From Branchiostoma floridae (lineage: Eukaryota > Chordata > Leptocardii > Amphioxiformes > Branchiostomatidae): DNA of 51,596 bases. Made by a program: the position numbers and the translations under genes. Positions within the stretch are counted from its first letter, which is position 1. Each line of letters opens with the position of its first letter. Below the pieces are notes generated by a model. The model was not told where the DNA came from, did no database searches, and saw only the letters and a program-made list of their open reading frames with translations. Of the stretch, positions 37,001-49,000 are shown one piece after another. The stretch is taken from assembly GCF_000003815.2 (NCBI RefSeq), contig NW_023365759.1, positions 1 to 51,596 on the forward strand. Reading direction: 5' to 3'.

Positions 37001-40000
37001 TTTTAGTGGGAAGTTTGGAAAGAAACTTATAGAAGCTGGTGACGGCCTTGTACCCCATTAGCCTCTTCCTCACTAAGGGAGAGAAGAGTCCCAGTAGGCT
37101 TGAAAGAGAATATATTGGATACCTGCATTCTCTTACGCAGAGACGAACTGTGTCCTAGAACTCCGCTTGGTTCATACTCTGTTAAACTGAGATCGCGTGG
37201 CACAGCGGCAGCGTGTTTGGCTCGGGATTGAGAGGTCTCGAGTTCAAATTCTTTCGCTTCACCGATCTTGTGCCATGGGAAAGGCACTTTACTCAGCATT
37301 CCTCACTATACTCACAGGTAAAAATGAGTATCTAGCTTCGGCTAGGGCCGTTCCTCTGATAGGACGTTAAATGGAGGTCCCGTGTTTGGGGAGAGCCACA
37401 CCTCACGCATGTTTAAGAACCCACCACACGTGCAATGGTGCGGTGTGTGATGGTGCAAATCCTTCCGTCTAAAGTTGGTGATTCTCTACAAATCACCCTG
37501 ACTCCAGGAAGAATAATGACATATCAGTTACTGATTGGGACTCTCTATCAAACCAAACCAAACTGCCCTCCCAATTCCACTGTTGCGGGCAGTGCCACCA
37601 AACAGCTGTCAGCCAATCAGAGAATAGGCCTTTGTCTTGTCCAAGGGCAAAGTTTGTGGCAAAGTATACTGCTCATTATTATCAAAAGTAAGAGAGCAGC
37701 AAGTTAAAGGTATGACTGTGTGTCCAAATTTGTTTATCAGGTACCAGATTTTAGATTCTGTGGTTATAACTTATATAGAGGGTAACCAAGGCATCACCGA
37801 ATGCTGACCAAACTTACGAAGAAGCTGTAAGTGTAACTAACAGGTATTCTATCATCACAAAAACAAACAGGTTTTCTGTGCTTGCCAGTCGCTGCTGGTC
37901 AGCCATATTGGAAATTTGTATAGTACTTGGTGCTGACTGGCTGATGTGTCGAATGACGAATATCTATAATTATACCCCCTTTTGCACTAGGACGGTGCTC
38001 TCACCGCACTCTCTCTGCAACCTAAATTTGACATTCGCTTAACGAATTGTACAGAAAAGAAACAAATCTTTTTACCCTTTGCGTGTTTTGTTGTCTTCTC
38101 AGTCACACTTTTACGTGCTGTATGTTATACCCAGTGTGAAAGTGAATGACACACCTATCCTATTTACTAGGTCGCAGTGAGAGCGCAGTACGGGCCAATA
38201 GTGAGACCTACAGAGATTAAGCAGAGTACGAATCCAGAATTTGGATTCTTCTCTGCAAGTATCCATCTCTATCAAAGATACTGGGACTCTTTGTCCCTTA
38301 AGCCTTGTAAAAAATCAAGAACTAGGCGAGAATGTTGGCGAGCTCCAAATGGTCACTGAGCCCAGTCCAATTTTCGATGGGGCATATTTTCAGCAAAAAA
38401 CATGGTCAAATTTTAAATTCAGCAAGCTCCGGCCGATGTACAAATTTGGCCGGCATTCACTTTAATTAGTATGATGCAGGGTTTAGTGCGAAGGAGGCTT
38501 TAGGGTACAAGGCCGTTGTCAGCCTTCTTGAAGTTTTTTTCCATCCCGTCATCTCCAATTCCCAATCATACAGTTCTTAAGAATTGTAACTAGCTTTAGC
38601 AATACTTAAGCTGCCATGTATGTGCAAATCGCCGTACATTGTACCTGTTACAATTGTCTTGCACTTAAGTTTCTCTCTATGTCACTATATAATTATTACA
38701 TTGATCCCTAATAGTAACAGTAGCTATGTTTCCTTACTCAGAGTGCAGCCTGATGACATAGGAGCTCACATGAATGTTGGGAGAGCCTACAAAAATCTGG
38801 AGCGGTTTCAGGTAGGTCTCTCTTATATCATCTTTTCACAGACAACAGGGAAGATAAAAATGAAATATGTGCTATATGTATTGGGTGGGTACCAGTACAG
38901 AAAATTCAGGTACAGGTAAGGATAATGAATATGTAAGTTGAAATTAGATGTCTCCACGAAGAAAGCCAATTCTGGTACCCTGAACCAGAATTCTGTAGAC
39001 CTTTCTTTGAGAGACATCAAATTGCAACCCACATATTCATTATCCTTTGAAATATCATACCTACAAATATTAATTCATCTGGTTAATCTGTTTTAAAATT
39101 ATAAAGATATCCGGAAGTTAAGTGTTGGTCCGGAAATATATTGTTGCCTGTTATATACATGTACATTTGTGTATATAAAGAAGGGAGGGAGGGGAAGAGA
39201 GAGAGGAAGGGAGGGATAGGGAGTCTGAAAACCTGGTACTTACATGTACATGTGGTTAAGCTTGCTTCAGTTCTTCCACATGTACAGGTGTTGGCATTTG
39301 ATCATTGTATTGGGGAGCACTGATTCGTGATTTTCAACATATTGCGGCCAGGATTTTCTGGCTGGAAAGTTTTTATACTGGGAAGGTACTTGTGCTGAAA
39401 GATCGTGTTACCACCCGCTAGAAGGCCTACTGTCTTTTGGCTACAAAGGCTATAATAAACCCACGAGAAGTAATTCACAGAGCCATAAGAAGTAATTCAC
39501 AACACCGTGAGAAGGAATTCACGGCGCGTTAATGTTAATTATGTACGGCCGACCCAAAACGTACTTTTATTTTTATTTTTTTATTTGTTACAGAAGTCCG
39601 CACATCATGCCAAATGGTTAGAAGTTCATTTAGATGGGCCTTTGTATTGTAGTGTTACAAAAAGACACAATCTTCTTACCGTAAGTACAGTCTCTCACCA
39701 AAAACACCTGGCCGCAATATGTTGAAAATCGGGAATCAGCACTCCTCCCAACAATAAATGCCAATGCCTAACCCACGTCACTCAAGTCTAAATGAGCCCT
39801 ATAAACTAGCTTCTGCTAGGGCCGTCCCTCCAATAGGACAGTAAATTGAGGTCCTTGGTAGAGACACACCTCAAGCACGTAAAAGGACGCACCCTGCTTA
39901 TCAAAAAGAGTAGGGGCCATTCCTTATCTGAGTGGATCAGTTAAATCTGTCCGGATATGCAGCTTGAACTCTAAAACAAACCTGGTGTGTCATCATCATC

Positions 40001-43000
40001 ATCGGTCGATGTGATCAAACATGTTCGCACATGTTTACATACGACGGGGTTATATCGCCCCTAACGGGGTGACATACCTTTTTGTATGGCTAATTACAAG
40101 ACGGGGATGCGCCAGGTCTCCCGTCCATCCTGGTGTGTAACGCAGAAGAACAAGGAAATCTTTGACAGCTTTTTTTTTTAAATTGGTGGTGTGTAATGCC
40201 ATGCCATAAGGCAGTTTACCGGGTTATGCAGTACAAACAAAAACTAATTATTAATAATAAACAAACATCCTTACCTGCAGCTGGTAGGCACCGTACTCTA
40301 CCTCTTGCCCGCTCCTCTTATTGTGTTCCCACAAAATCATACGACAGGAACTTGTTGATATGACATTTGACAATAGCCTCAATTGAATGCAATTTTGTAT
40401 TACAGTGAGAACCCAGATTGGCCCTGAATCACACAATCCTCTGTTCAGACATGGTTCCAGGAATTTTGAAGTTTGAATTACGTCCCCCTTATACTGCTTC
40501 TTTAGAGAATTTAATACCCGAAGAATTAAAAATTAATAACATGGAAACAGGTAAGAAGGTGATGACATGTACAGGTGTCAGACTTTTCTGAACAGGAAAG
40601 CAATCAGAGAAGCTTATCAAAGACTTTTAAAAGCTCAGAAAAGGATGGATTCAAGGCTATCATTGACACGATTTTCTTTTCGTTCAAGAATATATGCCGT
40701 GACTGTTTCTTAACGCGCTTTCAAGAATTACTGGGAAAGATTGTGTGCTAAGGCCCCCATGAATAGTTTCATTAGGTTGGCACATTACTTAGTAAAGACA
40801 CTCTTTTTACTTAACCACTGTCAGCTTTATTTCCACCAACGTTTTGGTGACCATCTGTCACCTTCACCGACCGGCTGGTTCACATCATGATGGTACTGCA
40901 GCAATAAGTATATATTGTGACTGCATCTGTAAGCAGCCATACTTATCGGTACAATGTGAATCAGTCAGAATTCCCCTGATAAGGTGACAGACGGTCCCTG
41001 AAACATTGTTTGGAAATAAAGCTGTGGTTGTGTAAAAAGGGTCGTGTCTTTACTCTATATGCTAACGCCTAGAGAAATTGATGGGTTTTTTTCAAGGGTC
41101 AGTTGGGCAACCAGAAGGAACATTTTTATTTCCTAGTAAGTCATTCCCGAGCCAGATGGTGCATAGGGCGGTGTCCATTTCTATTTCAATAGCCCTTGGG
41201 CCACACAATGCTGGTAGTGGTCTATCTATCTAACTACTATTCTTCCCCAAATGCTGAGTACTAAGCAGAAAAAGCAGCACATATACCATTCTTAAAGTCT
41301 TAAGAATGGCGGTGATCGAACTTATGACGTTAACCAAATGTAAGGAGAACACTCTACCCACTTGGTCATTGCACCGGTCACTTTATTACCTCCATGAAAT
41401 GTAATGGAATGGAGGTTATATTTACCTGCATGTATGCAGGTATGGTTTTGATGCTCAGGTGGAAACTTTTCGGTAGCCGGGGATGTAGGGCGCTGTATCT
41501 CGTGAACGGATGGTGCGAGCACGACGATTTTTGGTACGTGGGTTGGGGGTGGTAGCCTGACACTCAGGTGTGATTTTGGGCCTCCTGGCGCTTGACCTTG
41601 ACATTGAAGGTGGCATTTTTGGTGTTTTTGGGGCACTTTTGGCGCTGTGTGTCCGGAACGATACGCGCGATTGCGACGATTTTTGGTGCATGGGTGGGGG
41701 GTTGTTGCCTGTTGCCTAGGATTGACTTTGGGCCTTGTCGCGTTTGAACTTGACCCGGCAGGTCGAATTTTGTGTCCGGGAGGGGTGTTTCCGGAGTTAT
41801 ATCTTCTGAACGGCTGATGCTGGCGCGATGATATTTGGCACATGTGTCGGCGGTGGCTGAATAATGCTCAATTTTGATTTTGGCGCCCTTGGTGCTTGAA
41901 CTTGACATTTTAGGTTACCTTTTGTGCGGGCACGGGGCGTGCGCTGTATCTCCGGAACGCAAGGTGCCATTGTGTTACCATTTGGTACGTGAGTTGTTTG
42001 TGGTGTCCTGGTGGTCAGGTTTGATTTTGGGCCTCCTAGTGCTTGAACTTGATACTGTATAGGTTGACCCTGTTTTAGTGTGGTTGGGGCATCCTCCCAA
42101 TATCTGCTTGGTTTTAAAAACAGATTATGGTTGGGTGTAGAACCATCATCTGGCCTGGGCCACCTTCAATGTATCAGGTTACTTAGTGGCACTGACAGTT
42201 TGCCAGATGACGGGAGTGTGCCAGATTATATATCTGTTGGTCAGGTATAATTGGAGTTTGCTTATTACTCTTTGTGGTGTTTCTAGAGCTGTATAGTACT
42301 GAGTTTTAAGTTCCGGTACAAGTTCCTTTACCCTGTTGGCAATCATGGTTGAACTTGAACTTAAACAGAAGAAGATGCAATTTTCTAATGTGGAGGAGAA
42401 CTGTATAGAGTGTGGGCATAAGAGAAAGGTATGTGTATGATTTGTCCTGTGTTTCTTTTTGTTTCTTTGGTAATGCCATTTCCATACTGTATACAGGTAA
42501 TTTGTTGTTTTGGGCTAGTCATATTCGCTTGGTTTTTGGGCCTGCTTAATCTATGGTACAGGCAGGGTTAAGTGGTGGAGGCTTAGCTTTGTTCTGTTTT
42601 GAATTCAGTATCGTTTGTTGCATTTTGTCGCGGCAAATATATGATGAAATTCCCCTTCTAAGCAACTGCTCATTGGTTTGCGGGGATGTTTGCTGGGTGT
42701 TTGCTCTGACTACAACAGCTTCTGAACTTTTCAAAGCTTCCATTGCCAGCAGCTTGCCATCTATAAATGGGATTGACAAGGACATTTTTCATAGTAAATT
42801 GTGCTGTTAAATTTGGCTTAGATACTACAGGAGATTTAGGTTTGGGTTGGATGGATTGAATGAAAATATCATACCACCCTGGGGACTAACTGTTGCTGCT
42901 GCATGGGGGCTACCACTATTCATATTGTCTAATGTCTATGGAACTACAGATAAAAGTATCATTGGTCAAATTATGCGAGTAACATTCCGATGTCAAGTGA

Positions 43001-46000
43001 ATAACACCCCAGAAATAAATCTTTAATGAATATCATTGGAAGAACACAAACCAAGGAGACTTGCTGCATTAGGTCAGTACATTGAAATAGGAAGATATTA
43101 GTATATCATGTGACAGAGTAACTACATGTGCATGGGCCATCTGAGACAAAAAAAGGTAGCGTCTCAACAACTTCAAAGTACTGTGGTTGGTAACATACTT
43201 AAGAAATCCAAAATAAGTAATGTTCATCCATGTCCAAACTTACAAATTCAGAAAATGGAATTTCAGAGTCAGACTTTTGCATGGTGCACAACCAACACGG
43301 TAAAAAGCTCATTTTTCCAACCACGTACCACAGACAAAAAGGCAAAAATACACAATAGGTCTACAGAAACCCAATACATTTCATGCAGGCCTGAGGTCTA
43401 CGAACTCTTGTTTACCCTGTGTTTGTGTGTCTGTCTGTGTGTGTGTGTGTGTGTAAACAAGATAACTCAAGAACGGTTGGGTGGATTGGTTTCATACTTG
43501 GTGTGTTGGTAGGTTGTGATGAAAGCTGGAAATGATTAGATTTTGGGTCCCCTAGCAGCTCCCCTTGGTACTGCAGCACAACTTCCGGTTTTGCTATTTC
43601 GGTGTTCTGAACATGCTATGGTCACGATTTTTGAGTATTAGATAGCTCTTGTGCTCAGGAAGAAGTGACATAAGTTTGGGCCCCCTAGCGTCTAGTTTTA
43701 GGATAGCAGGGGCATTTTTGTCAAAAACTTCTGAAGAGGATAACTCAAGAAGGGAGCAACGGATTTTCATGATTTTTGGTATGTAGGTACCTCAGACAAT
43801 GTTGTACAAAATGAAATACTAATTATGCAAAATAGGAGCAAATTTGCATAATTAATGACAACATTCAATCATAGCAGTTTTTTCTATGTATCTCTTGTCT
43901 TGGACGTGATATGGTCTTGAAATTTGGGTGGTAGATAGCTTTCAGTGTCATGACAAAGTGGGGCAGGTTTCAGCCCCCTAACATTTAATTTGGGAACTGC
44001 AGGAGCGTTTTTGTCAAAACATTCCAAAGAGGATAACTGCAGAAAGGATTGACGGACTGGCATCATATTAGGCATGCGGGTACCTTAGGCAAAGATGTTC
44101 ATAATGATATACATGTTATGCAAGTGAGGACTTAATTTGCATAATTAATGAGGAAATTGTATAATTCCATTGTTTGCAATAACTGGACTTCAATAAATGT
44201 AACACATGTTAATTATGATAGGTGGAATATAAGCAGATACCAAATATGGTAATGAGGAACTTATTTGCATAATTTATGTAAAAATCGCAAAACGGCTTTA
44301 TGATTAATTATGGGAATTTCATAATTGTGACATGTGTACGTTTGTCAATGATGAACAACACCATGCATAAATTATGTTTATGTCTTAGTCAATTGCATGA
44401 AATTTACGAAAGCTCTAAATTTTCATGGAGGTATGAGGTCACCGAACTCTAGTTTCCTTATAGGGCCTAACAACATGTTTTTTTTGCTTACTAATAGAAT
44501 TAAAGTTCATCTGTGTTCGACTTGGTAAATGACATTATGGATAAACTAAACTTAAAATAAACAAACTTAAACCAAGTTAAGACTTACCCCAAATTTTCAG
44601 CTGACTCTTTTTACAGTGTACGGAATCTTACATTGGAGAAAAAGAACGTGCACTATAAACAAGATTCCTTGAACATCGACAACCAGGTTCTGTGAACTCA
44701 GAGGTCTCTTAGCATATACACATAGATTCACCGGGACGCTCCGTTTCACTTGACAAAGTTAAGATTCTTGATTCAGAGCCAGAATCCTTTGCAAGAGGAG
44801 TGAAGGAGGTAGTGTACATCAACGCCTACCGTCCATCGCTGAACAGAGACGGGGGGCGACACAGGTTATCTGGTAATTATGACCCTCTGCTGCAGTCAGG
44901 TGTCTCTGACGTCACGTCCGGAAGCTACAGTAGACGGGTCCATTCCGTGAACAAGACTGATGGAGTCGGCTGAAAATTTTAAGTTAGTCCCAACTTATCT
45001 GAAGTGTTGGTTAGTTAAAGTTTAGTTTACTCAATAAATAAATGTTTTTTTTTGCTGTGTCACCTAACAGGACTCCGAGGAGGCATACAGGAAAGCCATG
45101 GCGCTGATGCCCTCTGTCATCCCTGGTAAGAAGTACGCCACGCGAGTCGCGCCCAGTCACCTGAGTGTGTACGTGAACCTGGCCAACCTGATCCGAGAGG
45201 ACGACACCAGACTTATGGAGGCAGACTCGGTAAAATTAAACATTACTAACTAACTGTTTTACTACATGGAACTAAATCTAAGGTCATGTTGATTTGATTA
45301 TATGGATGTCACCCGCACACGCATCAATTTTTGGCCAATAATTGAAAAAAAAAGTTTTAAATATACTGTAAATCCCTACTGCAAAATGAGCAAAGATATG
45401 CAATAATATGAGCAAAGATATGCAATAATATGAGCAAAGTATGCCACGAGCAAATAGAATGCAATAAAGATATCAGAAAACGTCTGCTAATGTCATAGAA
45501 TGGCAAAGTCAATTCCAAAGTCATAGATTGAAAGATTTGTAAGAACAAATTAAAACGAAGGGTCTATTGTTACCATGCATATTCTGTGTGTTTCGTTTCT
45601 TCAACCAACCTGACCTGATTTGAAAGTCCTTTCAATCTTGAAAAAGGTTTAGAAATAAGCTATAATTTTCATTACAAAAGCTATAGTAAGAGATCTGATA
45701 TGAAGCTTTTTGATGAAATTGATGCAATGTCATATTTTTGCTGGGATACTGATAGGCATAAATAAACAGCATAGATGCCATAAAAATATCCAAATCCGTA
45801 ACTACTAAGAAAAACATTTTGTCCATACTATATTTGTTCTATGTAATGCAGGTTACATACCAAATGGTTTACAATGTTTCTATGACTGTACACTTTGTTA
45901 TCACAACTAATTTCTATCATATACTCTGTTAATTATTCTCCTGGCCAATCATATTCATACGCATATGATGTACATGTATCTGATTATTCTTACACTCCTG

Positions 46001-49000
46001 TGTATTGTTTATCTCCCAGTTGTATCGCCAGGCCATCAGTATGCGTCCAGACTTCACGCAGGCGTACATTAATCGCGGGGAGGTTCTCATGCGGCTGAAC
46101 CGCTCCAAGGAGGCGCAGCAGTCGTACGAGACGGCGCTACAACTGGACAGCGACAATCCCGACATCCATTATAACGTGAGTAATACAGCTTTCAGGAACT
46201 CAAACGTAAGTACATCTGTGACGATCAACATTATGATGCAATTTTAAACAAGAATAAAGCCCTTACCAGCAAGCTTTCGATCAGTCCTCTAATCCTTTTC
46301 AAGTTGTAATGACCCAAAGCCTATGTCACACATCCAGACCGGAAATGTGTTTTAAAAATTTTTTTTGTTTGAATCTTTTCTTGAGGCACTTTTTGAGACA
46401 GATTGAGTCTATTGAGTAACTTGTCCTTGAAGCAGACTAGATTTGCATTGTGCCTTTTTACACACGCTCCAGTTTGGATTCTGTTTGTCGTTTCTGATTG
46501 CAGAGAATATAATTATGTAGATCAGATTCTGTATTATGCATAGCCGGCAGAACACCCTTCAACATAACACACCCGAAAATAGCTCTAATATGCATCATCA
46601 TAACGTTTGCCACCCACTCCACATGTACATTGTCATCCTTTGCATTCTTTCCTTATTGCTAATAGATGTTCTTTTTTAATTTTCTCCATTCTCCAGTTGG
46701 GAATCGTGCTGCTGGAACAAGGAGAGAGAAGCCAGGCACTGAAGTGTCTGTCTAAAGCACTGCAGTTGGACCCTCATCATAAGGTGTGCAGAAATCAACA
46801 GAAAGTAGATAGAGTTTTGTGACATCAAACATATCAATTCAGCAACACTCATTCAAAAACAAGTTACACTTGAATTTTAACTAAGGAAAGATCATAATAT
46901 ATATATTATAGTGAATGCAGTCTGAAACATCTGACTCATTAGAGAATGTATCCAGTGGCTTGATTTAAGTGCTATTATATTACATAATGCTTTACCAAGG
47001 TGTCCAATTGAGGCATTATAAGACTTAGTGTTTGTTTGTACTTAGTGTACATCTAGATAGAGTGATGAAACCAAGCTGTTATGTTTTATGTGAATTCATC
47101 AAACTGCCTGATAATTTTACCTTGAAGTTCACAAAACTAGTTTAACTCCTTAATTTCTTCCTCCTCTAAGAATTCTTTTTCTCTTCCAAACAAATAAGGT
47201 CAATGACCCCAGGTGCAGATGGTCCTATTAAAGTAGCAGACATCCTGTGGTGTATTACACGATGTAGCAAGTGTCAGGACAGGGCTGGTCACCATTATTT
47301 GCAATGTGTTATCACTGTATTTCAGATTACTAAGAATATGCACCCTCACACTCAGGGTTGACAATCACGGCAAAGCCTATGATATCAACCCTGACAAATC
47401 AGCCACAGTATTCGGTTATTAGGGGTGCCTTGCTTATGAATATTAATGACCTTGCCCTTATATGGGCAGTCAGCCGTTGGGGATCGGGCGTTGGCATGGT
47501 GAGCAAACAAAGTCGTGGTAATACGTAACATGATTGGCTGATAGCTTCCCAGCGGCCTTTGCGAGACAGCTTGCGACAACAACAAGCCCAAGGAAGGCCT
47601 GTTCTCTGATTGGTTGACAGCTTGTTTGTGGCGACAATCATAATACCCGTATAGGTAGGGCCTGGGACAGCAGGGCTCCATAAGGTAGTGCCGTTGGGGA
47701 CCGGGCGTTAGGAGGATGAGAATATGTAGAGCAGTACATTATGTAGTTTGTGAATAAGCTAAACCATGTGAAGATAAATCTTGCATTTGCTTGCAAATGT
47801 TAGCTATTGAGTGTTATGTAATATTCCCCCGGATGTTTAATTATGTATCATGATAACCTCCATTGACGATTTACAGTTACAGGAGACCTTTTGCTTGTTG
47901 TTCTTTCCCAGCAATCCCTGTTCAACTCGGCGGTGATGATGCAGGAGTCGGGCGACCCGGCGCTGCGCCCGGAGGCGTACCGACGTCTGCACGAGGTTCT
48001 GGAACAGGAGCCGCAAAACGAGAAGGTGTACTTCAACCTGGGCATGCTGTCCATGGACGACAAGAACTTCACCGCAGCTGACCAATGGTTTAGGAAGAGT
48101 ATACAGGTCAGGGATGTGATGGGGGTTTCTAGAATATACATATTGGTAGAGAAGAAGGTCTACTTCAACCTGGGCATGCTGTCCATGGACGACAAGAACT
48201 TCACCTCAGCTGACCAATGGTTTAGGAAGAGTATACAGGTCAGGGCTGTGATAGGGGGTTTAGAGTATCATAGCAGTTTAGGGCTGTGATAGGGGTTCCT
48301 AGTACATGTATCTATTGTAAGAGAAGGTGTACTTCAACCTGGGCATGCTGTCCATGGACGACAAGAACTTCACCACAGCTTATTACAAATTACCAATGGT
48401 TCAGGAAGAGTATACAGGTCAGGGCTGTGATAAGGGGTTCATGGTATACAGGCCACACACCTGGAATGCAATAGGGGATTCTAGATTTACTTCAGAGAAG
48501 GTGTGCTTCAACCTGAGCATGATGTCCATGGACAACTTCACTGCATGGGACCTGTTCATGTTATTTGGTATTAGACCATACAAGTCAGGGATGTGATAGA
48601 GGTTTCTAAATTTAACTATTGTAAGAGAAGGCATACTGTGACCTAGACATGCTGTCCATGGATGACTGGAATTTCGGAAACTTTCCCCTTTAGCTACTGG
48701 AGACCACAGGATACCCGCAGTCTCTGTTGTAAAGTAGATAGCACGTTGTTTGTTGTGCTACCTGGGTTTGAAAATAATGCAAAAAATATATGGTTGCACT
48801 GTGCAACTGGGTATTTCAAAACATGTGCAAATGTAACTATATGTAATATCCAGAACTTTTGAATATCACATGTCCTGTCTTCGTTCTCCATCCACCATAG
48901 TTGAAGCCAGATTTCCGCAGTGCCTTGTTTAACCTGGCCCTGATGCTGTCCCAGATCAGGAGAGACCTGGAGGCCTTACCTTACCTGGACCAGCTCCTCC

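Larger units (their letters stand above)
31500..37690. repeat. Segmental duplication unit 4 (contains GPCR copy 4)
   Basis: It begins with sequence resembling the starts of units 2 and 3 (gcaacattaaacattattac), then the receptor, the donor-like block at 35005-35040, the amplified repeat array 35105-36000, the second donor block at 36430-36680, and cagctgtcagccaatcagag near 37604. Confidence 0.7.
34816..38741. other. Right part of the 34-kb TMTC3 intron after GPCR copy 4
   Basis: Contains the donor-like block at 35005-35040, tandem array 35105-36000, the outer donor block at 36430-36680, the tRNA-derived SINE at 37188-37445, and unit end at about 37690. From 37700 to 38741 no feature was recognised apart from the exon g acceptor. 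Confidence 0.5.
38812..45070. other. TMTC3 intron rich in transposon remnants
   Basis: Contains palindrome 38918-39047, a purine-rich tract at 39178-39223, MITE 39288-39768, a SINE-tail copy at 39800-39895, foldback 40791-41053, degenerate repeats 41400-42060, an unidentified stretch at 42100-43400 and dispersed repeat 43410-44460, followed by the GIY-YIG remnant 44617-44973. Confidence 0.6.

Noticed and set aside
37188-37265. Possible functional tRNA gene
   Set aside because: Boxes A and B are present but the arms do not pair, and it continues into a SINE body.
41322-41908. Overlapping minus-strand frames of 61-173 aa rich in Pro, His, Lys
   Set aside because: They lie in degenerate tandem repeats, differ from copy to copy and match no protein I recognise.
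42546-42810. Open frames on both strands (79 and 85 aa)
   Set aside because: No recognised domain and no splice context with TMTC3. A retroelement origin was considered but no motif supports it.
43126-43512. 128-aa plus-strand frame ending in a Cys/Val run
   Set aside because: The end is encoded by the (GT)n microsatellite, and the rest shows no recognisable domain or splice signals.
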